Assembly (NCBI RefSeq): GCF_013365535.1
Contig: NZ_CP053590.1
Location: forward strand, 2,904,501 to 2,968,500
Source of the DNA: Aquimarina sp. TRL1
Lineage (GTDB): Bacteria; Bacteroidota; Bacteroidia; Flavobacteriales; Flavobacteriaceae
DNA length: 64,000 nt
Direction of reading: 5' to 3'
Shown here piece by piece: positions 26,478 through 38,100 of this stretch. How positions within the stretch are numbered: position 1 is the first letter of the stretch; each line of letters begins with the position of its first letter. The notes beneath the pieces are model-generated. The model saw only the letters and a list, made by a program, of their open reading frames with translations, was not told the origin of the DNA and ran no database searches. A program made the position numbers and the translations under genes.

Positions 26478-27248
26478 TTATGATTGTTGATATTCTCTGA
26501 TTGCATCTCTTATTTTTTCAATTCGATTATCCGGATCAGGATGTGTACTTTGGAATTCAGGAGTTCTGTTAGGTCCTGCAGCTTCTTTTAGAATTCTCAT
26601 GACTTCGATCATTTCTTCAGGATTATACCCTGCCTTAATCATAAACCGAACTCCAAGTTTATCACTTTCTAGTTCATCATCCCTTCCATTTCCCAGGAGT
26701 ACATTTTGTCCGATTTGATTAACAATACCGCCGGCATCTGCTCCTACAGAGGCTCCGGTTGCAATTGTTTTCCAGAAATCGTGTTCTGCGATTCGTTCTG
26801 CGGAATGTCTACCAAGTACATGTCCGATTTCATGTCCTAGTACCCCAGCAACTTGATCTTCATTCTGTAATCGGGATAATAAAGCATAGGTAATGAATAT
26901 TTGTCCTCCAGGAAGGGCAAATGCATTAATTGTATTTGGGTCTGCTAATAAATGAAATTCATATTTATACGGGGTTTCTCTAGCTGTAGTACTATTCACT
27001 AATTTTCTTCCTACCATATCAATGTAATTCTGTAATTTTTGATCCGGATAGAGTCCTCCATGTTGATTTGCCATTTGTGGAGCACTTTGCAATCCAATTG
27101 CAATTTCCTGATCAGTACTCATATTGATATTTTGTACCCGATCTGTGTATGGATTAAGAGTTTTGTTGTTACATTTTTTGATAAACGCAAAAGCAACTAT
27201 TGCTACTCCTATTAATATCCTTATTTTCAGACCTCCTCGACCTCTCAT
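26478..27248 (-). CDS. M48-family zinc metallopeptidase
   Basis: 256 aa with one N-terminal hydrophobic segment (IRILIGVAIVAFAFI), either a signal or a membrane anchor. The zinc motif HExxH is His139-Glu140-Ile-Gly-His143 in VLGHEIGHVLGRHSAER. The third ligand lies in the downstream DDELESDKLGVRFM region. The segment NAFALPGGQIFITYALL precedes the active site as in the HtpX/BepA group. It is probably an envelope protease in protein quality control, by analogy with BepA/YcaL. No TPR domain follows, unlike BepA. Confidence 0.9.
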   Translation of the reverse strand: MRGRGGLKIRILIGVAIVAFAFIKKCNNKTLNPYTDRVQNINMSTDQEIAIGLQSAPQMANQHGGLYPDQKLQNYIDMVGRKLVNSTTARETPYKYEFHLLADPNTINAFALPGGQIFITYALLSRLQNEDQVAGVLGHEIGHVLGRHSAERIAEHDFWKTIATGASVGADAGGIVNQIGQNVLLGNGRDDELESDKLGVRFMIKAGYNPEEMIEVMRILKEAAGPNRTPEFQSTHPDPDNRIEKIRDAIREYQQS

Positions 27249-27468
27249 AGTATCTGTTTTTTTATTGTTTTATAAAAATACTAAATATTAAAAAGCAGGG
27301 GGTGATTTTCTTTTTTAAAGATAAAAACCAACGTACTTTTCAAAAAAGCGGGTAACGTGTTTATCAGGTATCGGGTGCAATATAGTTTTTTTGAAAACGT
27401 ATTATGCATCATTTTCTCCATATTTTTAAACAAGATATTTTTGATAAGGTCTGATTTTGTAGCCTTTA

Positions 27469-27942
27469 TTATTTTCTAAAGAAAAGCTGAGTATAATAAT
27501 ACTTTCCTTGTTTGTCTTTGATAGCTGCAATACCAGTATGAGAATATTCTCCTTCTATATTTGCCTTATGACCACTACTATTAAGCCATCCATTAACAAC
27601 GCTTTCCGGATCAGGGTATATACTAGCTACATTTTCTGCCACAGCAGTTGCTCCTTCTTCCTCTGATAAGGAACTAGAGCGATCATTAAAGTTATCATGA
27701 CTAATCGCTGCTTTAGAAATCATATATTCTGTATGATCAACAGCTAATTGATCTGCCGTAGGATTTCTTTCTAAAGCCTGAAGTCCGATACTTTCTCGGT
27801 GAGCATTTATGAGTTCAAAAATTTGATTTGTATAGGCTTCGCTCGATCGATTGGTAACCGTATCATCTTCATCCTTACTACAGGAGATTAAGGTTGAAAC
27901 AGTCACTAAAAACAATACTAAAATTTTAAGGGGCTTTTTCAT
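27469..27942 (-). CDS. CAP-domain lipoprotein
   Basis: 157 aa. The signal peptide ends in a lipobox (LISC, Cys21), so the protein is probably membrane-anchored. The rest is a CAP/SCP (PR-1-like) domain. It has INAHRESIGLQALERN at the start, DHTEYMISKAAISHDNF with the first conserved His, VAENVASIYPD, and NGWLNSSGHKANIEG with the second His. It ends in YYYTQLFFRK. Bacterial CAP proteins of this short type have no agreed activity. The gene lies on its own between M48 and M15 peptidase genes of the same orientation. Confidence 0.9.
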   Translation of the reverse strand: MKKPLKILVLFLVTVSTLISCSKDEDDTVTNRSSEAYTNQIFELINAHRESIGLQALERNPTADQLAVDHTEYMISKAAISHDNFNDRSSSLSEEEGATAVAENVASIYPDPESVVNGWLNSSGHKANIEGEYSHTGIAAIKDKQGKYYYTQLFFRK

Positions 27943-28006
27943 GATAAAAGTAGATTTTATATTTTCTTATAATAACCCATATTAATTGACTTTAGTATAC
28001 AACTGC

Positions 28007-28732
28007 CTAAAGTAATTCGGGATTAATATCCAGGATGTTTTCGTTTATATAGTTTTGAATAAATGTATCGGTAAAATGACTACTACCTAGTAAGTTAGCT
28101 TTTTCCAGTTCCTTTTTGATATCAATTTTTCGGTATGCTTTGAGCATAGGGATTGATAAAGGGGTGTATGTATAATGCCAGGGTTCGTATTTGAATCCTT
28201 TTCTTCCTTCTTTATTCGTATAAACAAGCTCAAAGCCAAAAGAACTGGCATGACGATCCATCCATTCTTTTAGTTTGCAAAAAGGACCTTCTGAAGCAAA
28301 GTTTTTTTCTAATAACAAGCCTTTTGGTTGTGGCGCATTCCCATCTACAATATCAAGATCTGTTCCCCAGTGATGTCTGGAGGTTCCTGGAATTGTAGAA
28401 TATTCAATAATTTTTTTGATCGCTTGCTCTGGGGTCATTTTTTTAGTAGTGAATGCTTTGTATTTTCGTTCCCATATTCTGTTTTGATGTGCATAATTTC
28501 TATAGCTGGAGACTACTTTTATACGAATACCACTTTTACTGGCAGCTTTACTCATTTCCAGAAATGATTGATGTGCCTCTTTTCGCAGTTTGTACGAAGT
28601 GCCATAAAGAGTAGGATTGCTTTTTCCCATAAGGTCATCTTTGGAAAAAGAAGGGGTTAAAGAAGCTACAGGAAAACAGGATATCCCTGTTATTCCTAAT
28701 AAAGATGTTTTAATAAATTCTCTTCGTATCAT
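28007..28732 (-). CDS. M15-family D-alanyl-D-alanine carboxypeptidase (VanY-like)
   Basis: 241 aa. The N-terminus MIRREFIKTSLLGITGISCF has a twin-arginine-like RREFIK motif followed by a hydrophobic stretch, so export by Tat is possible. The peptidase domain shows VVSSYRNYAHQNRIWERKY, the zinc ligands in TSRHHWGTDLDIVDG (His and Asp), and the last His in YEPWHYTYTPL. It likely trims peptidoglycan stem peptides in the periplasm. TatA is encoded at 56928-57218, though this is not a special link. The C-terminal 40 residues (about 200-241) are not recognised. Confidence 0.9.
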   Translation of the reverse strand: MIRREFIKTSLLGITGISCFPVASLTPSFSKDDLMGKSNPTLYGTSYKLRKEAHQSFLEMSKAASKSGIRIKVVSSYRNYAHQNRIWERKYKAFTTKKMTPEQAIKKIIEYSTIPGTSRHHWGTDLDIVDGNAPQPKGLLLEKNFASEGPFCKLKEWMDRHASSFGFELVYTNKEGRKGFKYEPWHYTYTPLSIPMLKAYRKIDIKKELEKANLLGSSHFTDTFIQNYINENILDINPELL

Positions 28733-29123
28733 TTTTACAAATCATTTAATTAGGTTTCACGCTATGGTTAGTTTACTGCTTTGAGGGATGCTTCGAAATT
28801 AATAATATATTTCAAAATATCACATGGATTTGCTTTCAGTTCACCTGCTATGGAGTAAGATATTCCCGTCGAAACGAATAAAAAGGAATTTTTTTCAAGA
28901 AAAGAAGGTTTTGCTTTTGTTCAATCATTAGAATAGGACTTCATTTTTTAATGAATCTCGAAGACTAACACTCACTTTCTTATGCAAATTCTAGTAGATT
29001 AACAAAGGATAAGTATGTTGCAGGGGAACAAGGGAAGTGAATGATAAAACTATAAGAAATATTTAGGACTCTTACTTATGGGTTTATGATAAATGTATAA
29101 GTATTTTAGTGCAAAAAAATATA
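28733..29123. other. Intergenic region without a recognised gene
   Basis: Spacer of about 390 bp between divergent genes. I found no TAnnTTTG box at a convincing distance, no hairpin and no short frame of note. Confidence 0.5.
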
Positions 29124-29549
29124 ATGAATTTAACATTTCGGCAATTAGATAAGCACAGTTTTCCCAAGGTATTGCCTATGATACAGAAATTGACTGAACA
29201 CAAGTTTTCTGATGAGGTATTATTAGAGCGTTTTTATGAAATGCTGGGACAAAATTATGAATGTAGAGGGGTATATCTGGGAGATCAACTTATTGGTGTT
29301 TTTGGACTTTGGTTTATGACACGTCATTATGTAGGGAAATCCTGTGAGCCTGATCATGTTTTTATAGAGGAAGCATACAGGAGTAAAGGAATTGGGAAAA
29401 TGGTTTTCGAATGGATTTATGAATATGCCAGGAGTAGGGGGTGTGAGGCTTCTGAACTTAATAGTTATGTAATAAATTATCCCTCACATAAGTTTTATCT
29501 TAATGAGGGATATGAAATATGGGGATACCATTTTGTCAAAAAAATATAG
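29124..29549 (+). CDS. GNAT-family N-acetyltransferase
   Basis: 141 aa from the ATG at 29124; a GTG at 29109 is in frame but gives an unlikely start. The acetyl-CoA motif is FIEEAYRSKGIGKMVFEWIY (about residues 88-107, with the RSKGIG loop). The end FYLNEGYEIWGYHFVKK is the usual motif B. Strand beta-4 (YLGDQLIGVFGLWFM) precedes it. Substrate is unknown. It stands alone and converges on a T9SS-substrate gene with a 21-bp gap. Confidence 0.87.
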   Translation: MNLTFRQLDKHSFPKVLPMIQKLTEHKFSDEVLLERFYEMLGQNYECRGVYLGDQLIGVFGLWFMTRHYVGKSCEPDHVFIEEAYRSKGIGKMVFEWIYEYARSRGCEASELNSYVINYPSHKFYLNEGYEIWGYHFVKKI

Positions 29550-29570
29550 TGTATCTTGCTGATAGAATAA

Positions 29571-30734
29571 TTATCTATTGATGTATAAATATCCGCTTCG
29601 GTCTTCTGAACCGTCTATTTTTAAGATATAATAATAAGTTCCTTCTGGTAATTTCTCATCTTTATTGATTGTCGCTCTTCCATCAGAAATTCCTTTGAAA
29701 CCATTCGTTTCCTGGTGTAAGTGATATTGTTTTTGGCTATAGACTAACACTCCCCATCTATTGTAAATTAATACTTCATTATTTGGGAATTCTGCTAATC
29801 CCTGGATTTTGAATGAGTCATTCAGGTTATCTCCATTAGGAGAGATAGCCGTAAAAATTTCCAGATCTCCATCTAGTAATTTGCTTGATGATCCAAAGGT
29901 TAATACAGCATATTTACTAGGGATAATAGATTCTGAAGTAATTGAACCACTATCCATATTACCTGATATACTTACGTTTCCAAGATTAACCCATTTTTCA
30001 GTTTCAATATCCCATCCTACAACTCTCAGATCATTTAAATCATCTACTAAAGTAGGAATGTTACTGTTGTCATCCCAGGTAAGTGTTACTCCTGTTTCTA
30101 TATCTCCATCTAAATCCCAGAACTCGAAGATACTGATGTTAAATAAAGTTGCAGCTCTGCTTTCTGTATTGAAGTTATCAGAAAAATAGTTAGGGGAATT
30201 AGGATTGTCAAAAAAGTAAGCTCCTTTACTTGCTATAGCAGCAGATTGGTTATCAATTGACATAGGACGTAATCTATAATCATCTCCTATAGGAAATGTA
30301 AAATCCAAATCTCCCTGAACCGAAGCGTATCCATCTACAAATCGATCGTCATTTTCTCCATCATATGGAGCATCATTAAGGTAATCAAAAGATACATTTT
30401 TTTGATCTCTAGGAGTAATAACTCTACCATTAACGAATTGTTGGAAATTATTAGTTCCTACTGACACTTCTAAAAATAAATCATTAGGGACATCAACTTC
30501 TAAATCATGAAATACGGGTCTATTGGTCCCGGATACAGTCAAGCTGTTAGCAGTGTTATAAAATCCAGCTAATCCAAGGTTGTTATCAAAAGTTCCATTG
30601 TTAATCAAGTCGATATGAAATCCTACTTGTCCTTGATCATGAATCTGAACATTTCCAGCATTATGAAAAGCTACTTGTGCAAAGATATTGCTTGAAATTG
30701 AGGCTAGTAATATGGTTGTCAATAACTTATTCAT
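29571..30734 (-). CDS. Secreted protein with type-B T9SS C-terminal domain
   Basis: 387 aa from the ATG at 30734. The frame runs 49 codons further upstream, but only this start gives a clean signal peptide ([20 protein letters not shown]). The middle is beta-rich, Asn/Asp-rich and unassigned. The C-terminal ~90 residues are a gliding-motility-associated domain: [20 protein letters not shown], then [14 protein letters not shown] and [15 protein letters not shown]. This domain is a type-B T9SS export signal, so the product is probably exported by T9SS to the surface or medium. It is the last of four same-strand genes for secreted proteins. No PorP/SprF gene adjoins it, unlike the 10943-17107 gene. 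Confidence 0.87.
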   Translation of the reverse strand: MNKLLTTILLASISSNIFAQVAFHNAGNVQIHDQGQVGFHIDLINNGTFDNNLGLAGFYNTANSLTVSGTNRPVFHDLEVDVPNDLFLEVSVGTNNFQQFVNGRVITPRDQKNVSFDYLNDAPYDGENDDRFVDGYASVQGDLDFTFPIGDDYRLRPMSIDNQSAAIASKGAYFFDNPNSPNYFSDNFNTESRAATLFNISIFEFWDLDGDIETGVTLTWDDNSNIPTLVDDLNDLRVVGWDIETEKWVNLGNVSISGNMDSGSITSESIIPSKYAVLTFGSSSKLLDGDLEIFTAISPNGDNLNDSFKIQGLAEFPNNEVLIYNRWGVLVYSQKQYHLHQETNGFKGISDGRATINKDEKLPEGTYYYILKIDGSEDRSGYLYINR

Positions 30735-30981
30735 TTTTTCTACGGGTATTAAATAATTACGGCAGTGCAGTAATTGATTTCTGGAGTAAATATAGTTTAA
30801 AATAGTGAATAACAATAGCTTTTGTGCCTTGAATCGACAAAAAACATCGTTTAAATGCATGTTTTTGTCGATTAAATACAATTACTAAAAAAGCTTTTTT
30901 TAACAAGTTCTTATTTCATAAATGTCGAATTTTAAAAAAATAGGTAAAAAAGTAGGGGATTATGTTGGGTGAGACCTGAGT

Positions 30982-33900
30982 TTAATTCTTTTTAATTCGA
31001 TATGTTATTCTCCTATTTGTAATAATGTTTCTGGCGCCAACAGGGAAGGTGTTTCCAAATTCGGAAGTGCTATTCCCCACTGTTGCTGTTGCTGTTATAA
31101 GTGTTCCGGTCGAATATGCAGTAGGAATTGTAAGTGTAAATGAAAACTGATTCGTGTTATCTGTATTTCCATCAGCATCATTATACGTAGAGATTCCTGT
31201 AGCCGTATCTTGAGGACTTCCTTCTGTTGCAGCAACCAGAAATGTTTGACCTTCGCCATAATCTTGAGTAAGTCCCATCTGATTGTCTCCGATACTGGCT
31301 GTACCTTCTGATATGTCAGTAACAAAGAACTCAATTATAGCACCAGGGCGGGACCACCCGCTTACGATGAGCGTAGTACCTGCAATAACTGCAGATTGGA
31401 AGACAGGAAAATTCACTACACCATTAGGACCGGCATCTATATCGTTCATATCGTTTAAAGTCACTCCGTTTCCTGTAGGGTTTCCTCCAGAGGACTCGTC
31501 TATGTCTATCCCTAATGCACTACTGGTGGTTCCATTATTATAAATCGAATTTCTGGAAATTAGATTTCCAGAGGTGTTGCCTCCGGTAATAACGATACCA
31601 CTTCCTCCGTTCTCATTAATAATATTATTGGTAATAGATGAGTTGTTACCGCTCAATCGAATTCCTGAATTTTCAACACTACCGGAACAACTCCCTCCAT
31701 GTTGTCCGGAGGTTCGAATTGTATTTTCTGTTATAGCAATATTACTAGAAGAGGAGCGTGCATCTATTCCTATGGCCGCTGCATTTTCTATCAAGTTTCT
31801 TTGAAGGGTAATTCCGTTTCCGCTGAGAATAGTAATATTATCATTACATGAAGCAATACCATTATTTGTAATATGATTACCGATAATATTAGTTGAAGCA
31901 CCTCCACTTATAGATATTCCTGTTTCTGTATTATAAGCAATATAATTATTGCTAATTGTGGAAGATCCTGATAGGGTATTTCCTATAACTGAGATTCCAT
32001 GATCGATATTACCAGAAGCAATACCGTCTGCATTAACACCAATTAAGTTTTCTGTTAGTATTGTTGATGAATTGTTAATTACAATCCCACTATTATTACT
32101 GGCAAATACAGCAATTCCCCTTATAGAAGTATTATTTCCTTGGACTTGAATAACATCACCATTGTTTCGATGTAATTGAACTTCCGGTAGATTATAAGAA
32201 GGTAGTGTATTAGCTGAGGTGCCGACAAGAGTTCCTCCAGAGCCTATGGTTCCTGTATTGGTATGACTATATGCTGTTTGCGTTCTTCCATCAATAAAGG
32301 TGTTATCTGCGGTTATAATTGGTAAAGGAGTTCCATTACTTATCGTGATATCAAAATACCCATTAATAAAATTAGCATCAGAAGTTCTTCCTAAAGGATC
32401 ACTTGTTGGTGGAATCATAAATATAGAAGTGTCTTCTTCTACACCAGGGTTGAAGATACTATTTGCTTCAATGTCTAGTCCGGTTTCATCCAGATGATTC
32501 GAATTCACGATAAATTGAGCAATAGATCCTTGTCCACTTTCATTTGTATTGACAATTGTATTAAAATTGAAACCAAAGTCAAGATCAACCACTCCCTCGT
32601 TTAGAATGGTAACAGTAGAGACGGTTTGTGCATTTGTTATACTTCCAGCAACAACATCTTCCTGAGCAGGAGAAGCTCCTCCTATTTCCGTTATAATATT
32701 GGTGTATGTAGGAGAGGTGTAATTTTTTCTAAAAGTTTGGATGGGATAACAGTTGGTACATGAAGCTCCGCCTCCTCTGGAGGAGCGAACGCTACTGTTT
32801 ACTACTCTTACACTATAATTGCCATTTTCCATTCCTCCAAAAGTATAGATGCCATCAGCGTCTGAGGTTGTACTTTCAACAAATGTTCCGGTGCTGTCGT
32901 ATAATTCTACTAAGGCATTCTCTACAGGAGCCCCATTTGCAGTTGTTCGGTTTCTACCATTCCCTCCTGGGTAGTTGATATCTTCAAAAATATATCCGGT
33001 AATAAGGTTACTAGGTACTTTTAGTAATACAGCGTTAAGAATAACAAAATCTTGTCCGACACCAACACTTGTAGTCGTGCTATTTTCTCCTGTTATGATG
33101 TAGGGAGAAATATCATAGGTATCAAAATCGACTCCATATGTTGTACGGTTTACATTAGGAGTTACTGTATTGTCAAAAATAGTGGAATTAAAAGGGTTAC
33201 TGGTCCCGCCGATATTATCTCCATCTCCATTTAATGTATAGGGCCCTCCATTAATCCCTGTTGTAATAGACAGTGATTCATTATTAGCGAGGGTAATATC
33301 TCCTTCCCAGGAAAGTACAGAGGTTTTAGATCCGGTACCTCCGTTAGCAAAAAAACCAGAGAGTGTATAATTAGTTGTTGTATTTTGTCCTCCATCAAAA
33401 CCATCATATAGATTTATAGATACTGCAGGAAGCCCAGGTGCTGTATAAAAAATCATGAGACTCCATCCTCCTAATACAATCCCGCTATTACAATAAGTCG
33501 CACTATTATCTATTGTTAATCCGGAGAAATCATATGTATTTGCAGAAGGGTCTGCTATTCCTTGAATTATAGAAGTAACATCACTAACCATTCCATATAA
33601 GTTAATACCGTCAATAGTTGTTTTTTTGGTAATATCTGCATTGATAGTTTGATTTTCGAATGTGACTTGTTTGTCAGGGATGCTGTTGGAATGTGCCCAG
33701 AACAGATATGCTTTTTGGATAGTAGCAGAAGGTGCTATTGGGGTAGTTAAGGTAATCCCGGTCGAGGTTGTTTTTATAGAACAGGCATTAACTGTATTGC
33801 TATTTGTTCTAAAAGAATCTCCAGTAACTGCATAATCATAATATCCATTGAATTTATCAAATAAAGATAAAGGTTGATTTACAGGAATAGCTTCTATGTA

Positions 33901-34293
33901 TAAGGGAATATCTCTTAAAGATCCATTTTCTAATCTTTCTTCTAGAGTGACTACTCCGTCAATTGTAACTCTTACGAAAGATGCCGTTCCATTCCATCCA
34001 TCCCCATAGGTATCTTCTAATCGGAGCGTGTATGCCGAATTATAGGGAAGATTATATGTTTGTGGGGTTCCAACGGTGGTGTAAGAATTATTACTAAGTC
34101 CATTGAAACATGTGACAGGATTACAGATTCGTGGCAGAACAACCGTATTAGAGGGGTCTAATAGTGTTACTCTATTTTCAGAAGACCAGTTCGTCCAGTT
34201 TACTTCAATTTCTACTGTAGCTTGAGAATAGCACAGCTGTATTGTTGCAAGAATAATTCCTACAAACAACAGGGGTTTGCTCATTTTGAACAT
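30982..34293 (-). CDS. Large secreted beta-helix protein with SdrD B-like domain
   Basis: 1103 aa with a signal peptide (PLLFVGIILATIQLCYSQA); start at 34293 or the ATG at 34284. An SdrD/SpaA B-like domain lies near residues 430-500 (ITGYIFEDINYPGG, then SDADGIYTFGGMENGNYSVR). Residues about 700-1000 form a right-handed parallel beta-helix, with repeats such as NSGIVINNSSTILTENLIG and NNYIAYNTETGISISGG. The last residues (NIITNRRITYRIKKN) may be a conserved terminal signal, but no type-A or type-B T9SS domain is obvious. The gene follows the small head-module gene by 28 bp, so the two are likely co-transcribed. Role unknown; an adhesin or carbohydrate-binding protein is plausible. Confidence 0.82.
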   Translation of the reverse strand: MFKMSKPLLFVGIILATIQLCYSQATVEIEVNWTNWSSENRVTLLDPSNTVVLPRICNPVTCFNGLSNNSYTTVGTPQTYNLPYNSAYTLRLEDTYGDGWNGTASFVRVTIDGVVTLEERLENGSLRDIPLYIEAIPVNQPLSLFDKFNGYYDYAVTGDSFRTNSNTVNACSIKTTSTGITLTTPIAPSATIQKAYLFWAHSNSIPDKQVTFENQTINADITKKTTIDGINLYGMVSDVTSIIQGIADPSANTYDFSGLTIDNSATYCNSGIVLGGWSLMIFYTAPGLPAVSINLYDGFDGGQNTTTNYTLSGFFANGGTGSKTSVLSWEGDITLANNESLSITTGINGGPYTLNGDGDNIGGTSNPFNSTIFDNTVTPNVNRTTYGVDFDTYDISPYIITGENSTTTSVGVGQDFVILNAVLLKVPSNLITGYIFEDINYPGGNGRNRTTANGAPVENALVELYDSTGTFVESTTSDADGIYTFGGMENGNYSVRVVNSSVRSSRGGGASCTNCYPIQTFRKNYTSPTYTNIITEIGGASPAQEDVVAGSITNAQTVSTVTILNEGVVDLDFGFNFNTIVNTNESGQGSIAQFIVNSNHLDETGLDIEANSIFNPGVEEDTSIFMIPPTSDPLGRTSDANFINGYFDITISNGTPLPIITADNTFIDGRTQTAYSHTNTGTIGSGGTLVGTSANTLPSYNLPEVQLHRNNGDVIQVQGNNTSIRGIAVFASNNSGIVINNSSTILTENLIGVNADGIASGNIDHGISVIGNTLSGSSTISNNYIAYNTETGISISGGASTNIIGNHITNNGIASCNDNITILSGNGITLQRNLIENAAAIGIDARSSSSNIAITENTIRTSGQHGGSCSGSVENSGIRLSGNNSSITNNIINENGGSGIVITGGNTSGNLISRNSIYNNGTTSSALGIDIDESSGGNPTGNGVTLNDMNDIDAGPNGVVNFPVFQSAVIAGTTLIVSGWSRPGAIIEFFVTDISEGTASIGDNQMGLTQDYGEGQTFLVAATEGSPQDTATGISTYNDADGNTDNTNQFSFTLTIPTAYSTGTLITATATVGNSTSEFGNTFPVGARNIITNRRITYRIKKN

Positions 34294-34321
34294 TAAAAAA
34301 ACTTTGTATTGTATAAACTTA

Positions 34322-34966
34322 TTATTTAACTACAAAAACGACATTAATAAGGGCATTAAAGTCGGCAGGTTGACCTATAATGGTATAGGTTAACACTCCA
34401 TTTGCATCTATTGACATAGTTGCGGTATTAAATACTGTAGGGTCAGCAAAGGTTACATAATAATATAAGTCAGAAGCACTATAGGTCGGGATGGTATTTG
34501 GTGCTCCGGCACTACTTGCAGTAGGAGTTGCAAATTGTGCTGTATATTGATTGTATAAATTGACAGTGAAGGTCCCGTTTGTCGAAGCGTCAATTTCTAT
34601 TGAAGGAGGATAAAATACCCTTGCAGCTCTAGAAGTAATCGGAGCAATTGCCTGAATAGCTTCTTCAACGGTAGTTTCATTTCCGGAACCGGGATCAGTA
34701 GCAATATTGTTTAAGTCGACAGGAGTATCTATCGAAACTTCTGATGCTGTTTGATCATCTGTGTTTTTTTGCCATCCGGAACTTGTAAATCTGTATACAG
34801 CTTGATCCGTCGTATTAAATACAACAGCTCCTATTGCAGGAGAGGTAATTCCCAACATTTCAGCATTTGTAGCTGTTGGAAGTCCCATAAGGGAATTCGC
34901 ATCAATCTGACTATATATAGGAAGGGATATTATAAAGGCTAAAACTATTAGTAGCGTGTTTCTCAT
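34322..34966 (-). CDS. Small secreted protein sharing a head module with the giant repeat protein
   Basis: 214 aa from the ATG at 34966, chosen because it yields a signal peptide (MRNTLLIVLAFIISLPIYSQ); the frame is open 24 codons further up. Residues about 30-70 contain GAVVFNTTDQAVYRFTSSGW, which parallels GAMVFNTDQNCVFQFDGSNW in the giant protein upstream. This type of module is frequent at the N-terminus of Bacteroidota surface proteins. The C-terminal half is beta-rich with no known domain. It lies 153 bp downstream of the giant gene and 28 bp upstream of the beta-helix gene. Function unknown. Confidence 0.75.
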   Translation of the reverse strand: MRNTLLIVLAFIISLPIYSQIDANSLMGLPTATNAEMLGITSPAIGAVVFNTTDQAVYRFTSSGWQKNTDDQTASEVSIDTPVDLNNIATDPGSGNETTVEEAIQAIAPITSRAARVFYPPSIEIDASTNGTFTVNLYNQYTAQFATPTASSAGAPNTIPTYSASDLYYYVTFADPTVFNTATMSIDANGVLTYTIIGQPADFNALINVVFVVK

Positions 34967-35059
34967 GTTAAAAGTTATGGTATTCAGGTTTTCTTTTTCA
35001 TTTAATAGGTTTTTTGAGTAGGGGATGAAAAATAGCACGTTTTCTTTTTATTGTAAATA

Positions 35060-35093
35060 GGGGACTTCCCTTACAAAGAAAAGTCCCTTTTTT
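35060..35093. terminator. Hairpin between the giant gene and the next gene
   Basis: Inverted repeat GGGACTT / AAGTCCC with a 13-base interval. The T6 run follows the stem on the plus strand, while the genes here are on the minus strand, so it may be a weak terminator or attenuator rather than a full stop. Confidence 0.4.
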
Positions 35094-35119
35094 ATGTGTT
35101 TTAATATTTAACAATCATT

Positions 35120-38100
35120 TTAAAAATCGAATACTGTTAGCATAAATTCTAAATCAATATCATCTTTTTGATTAGTTCCATTATCACTATCTCCAATGTT
35201 GATACTAAATCCGTTTGCCGTTTGATTATAATAGGTGATACCAGGATCGTCGTAATTAGCATTTGAGTTTCCAGGGCAATTACCTCCACAATCTAATATG
35301 GTTAATTGTATTATATAATGAGCATCAGGCATTGGGGTAGTAAATGTAACATTATAGTCTCCTTCATTAGCTCTTTCTATGGTTGCAATATTAAATTGTT
35401 TAGCAATTGTATGGTTTTGATAGGTGTTAAAAGCACCGGTATATGTCATTGTAACTTTAGCTAAAGCTTTTACAGGGCTAACAAAGAAAGCTCCTCCATC
35501 TGCTCCTGACGTTACCTGATTGTTCGCATCAGCACTTACAACTTGTGCTGTAGAAGTACTTCCGTCCTCATCTGTATAAGTAATTTCACCAGTAGCACTT
35601 GCATCATTTTGTGTCATTGATGTTAGTGTTTCCAGGTTTTGTACCGCTGCTGTTAGATTGATCTGGTTTGTTGATCCGTCTTCATCTACATAGTCCAAAT
35701 TGGTGTTATCAGCATTTAGTGCCAGGGATGTTAATGTTTCCAGGTTGCTTACATCTACAGTTGTTGTTGAACCATCTTCATCTACATAGGAGAAAGTTCC
35801 ATTTGCATTTTCTGTAATAGTTGTTAGCGTTTCCAGGTTTTGTACCGCTGCTGTTAGATTGATCTGATTTGTTGATCCGTCTTCATCTACATAGTCCAGA
35901 TTGGTGTTATCAGCATTTAGCGCCAGGGATGTTAATGTTTCCAGGTTGCTTACATCTACAGTTGTTGTTGAACCATCCTCATCTACATAGGAGAAAGTTC
36001 CATTTGCATTTTCTGTAATAGTTGTTAGCGTTTCCAGGTTTTGTACCGCTGCTGTTAGATTGATCTGGTTTGTTGATCCGTCTTCATCTACATAGTCCAG
36101 ATTGGTGTTATCAGCATTTAGTGCCAGGGATGTTAATGTTTCCAGGTTACTTACATCTACAGTTGTTGTTGAACCATCCTCATCTACATAGGAGAAAGTT
36201 CCATTTGCATTTTCTGTAATAGTTGTTAGCGTTTCCAGATTTTGTACCGCTGTTGTTAGATTGATCTGATTTGTTGATCCGTCTTCATCTACATAGTCCA
36301 GATTGGTGTTATCAGCATTTAGTGCCAGGGATGTTAATGTTTCCAGGTTGCTTACATCTACAGTTGTTGTTGATCCGTCCTCATCTACATAGGAGAAAGT
36401 TCCATTTGCATTTTCTGTAATAGTTGTTAGCGTTTCCAGGTTTTGTACCGCTGCTGTTAGATTGATCTGATTTGTTGATCCGTCTTCATCTACATAGTCC
36501 AGATTGGTGTTATCAGCATTTAGCGCCAGGGATGTTAATGTTTCCAGGTTACTTACATCTACAGTTGTTGTTGAACCATCCTCATCTACATAGGAGAAAG
36601 TTCCATTTGCATTTTCTGTAATAGTTGTTAGCGTTTCCAGGTTTTGTACCGCTGCTGTTAGATTGATCTGATTTGTTGATCCGTCTTCATCTACATAGTC
36701 CAGATTGGTGTTATCAGCATTTAGCGCCAGGGATGTTAATGTTTCCAGATTGCTTACATCTACAGTTGTTGTTGAACCATCCTCATCTACATAGGAGAAA
36801 GTTCCATTTGCATTTTCTGTAATAGTTGTTAGCGTTTCCAGGTTTTGTACCGCTGCTGTTAGATTGATCTGATTTGTTGATCCGTCTTCATCTACATAGT
36901 CCAGATTGGTGTTATCAGCATTTAGCGCCAGGGATGTTAATGTTTCCAGATTGCTTACATCTACAGTTGTTGTTGAACCATCCTCATCTACATAGGAGAA
37001 AGTTCCATTTGCATTTTCTGTAATAGTTGTTAGCGTTTCCAGGTTTTGTACCGCTGCTGTTAGATTGATCTGATTTGTTGATCCGTCTTCATCTACATAG
37101 TCCAGATTGGTGTTATCAGCATTTAGCGCCAGGGATGTTAATGTTTCCAGGTTGCTTACATCTACAGTTGTTGTTGAACCATCCTCATCTACATAGGAGA
37201 AAGTTCCATTTGCATTTTCTGTAATAGTTGTTAGCGTTTCCAGGTTTTGTACCGCTGCTGTTAGATTGATCTGATTTGTTGATCCGTCTTCATCTACATA
37301 GTCCAGATTGGTGTTATCAGCATTTAGCGCCAGGGATGTTAATGTTTCCAGGTTACTTACATCTACAGTTGTTGTTGATCCGTCCTCATCTACATAGGAG
37401 AAAGTTCCATTTGCATTTTCTGTAATAGTTGTTAGCGTTTCCAGGTTTTGTACCGCTGCTGTTAGATTGATCTGATTTGTTGATCCGTCTTCATCTACAT
37501 AGTCCAGATTGGTGTTATCAGCATTTAGCGCCAGGGATGTTAATGTTTCCAGATTGCTTACATCTACAGTTGTTGTTGAACCATCCTCATCTACATAGGA
37601 GAAAGTTCCATTTGCATTTTCTGTAATAGTTGTTAGCGTTTCCAGGTTTTGTACCGCTGCTGTTAGATTGATCTGATTTGTTGATCCGTCTTCATCTACA
37701 TAGTCCAGATTGGTGTTATCAGCATTTAGCGCCAGGGATGTTAATGTTTCCAGATTGCTTACATCTACAGTTGTTGTTGAACCATCCTCATCTACATAGG
37801 AGAAAGTTCCATTTGCATTTTCTGTAATAGTTGTTAGCGTTTCCAGGTTTTGTACCGCTGTTGTTAGATTGATCTGGTTTGTTGATCCGTCTTCATCTAC
37901 ATAGTCCAGATTGGTGTTATCAGCATTTAGTGCCAGGGATGTTAATGTTTCCAGATTGCTTACATCTACAGTTGTTGTTGATCCGTCCTCATCTACATAG
38001 GAGAAAGTTCCATTTGCATTTTCTGTAATAGTTGTTAGCGTTTCCAGGTTTTGTACCGCTGCTGTTAGATTGATCTGGTTTGTTGATCCGTCTTCATCTA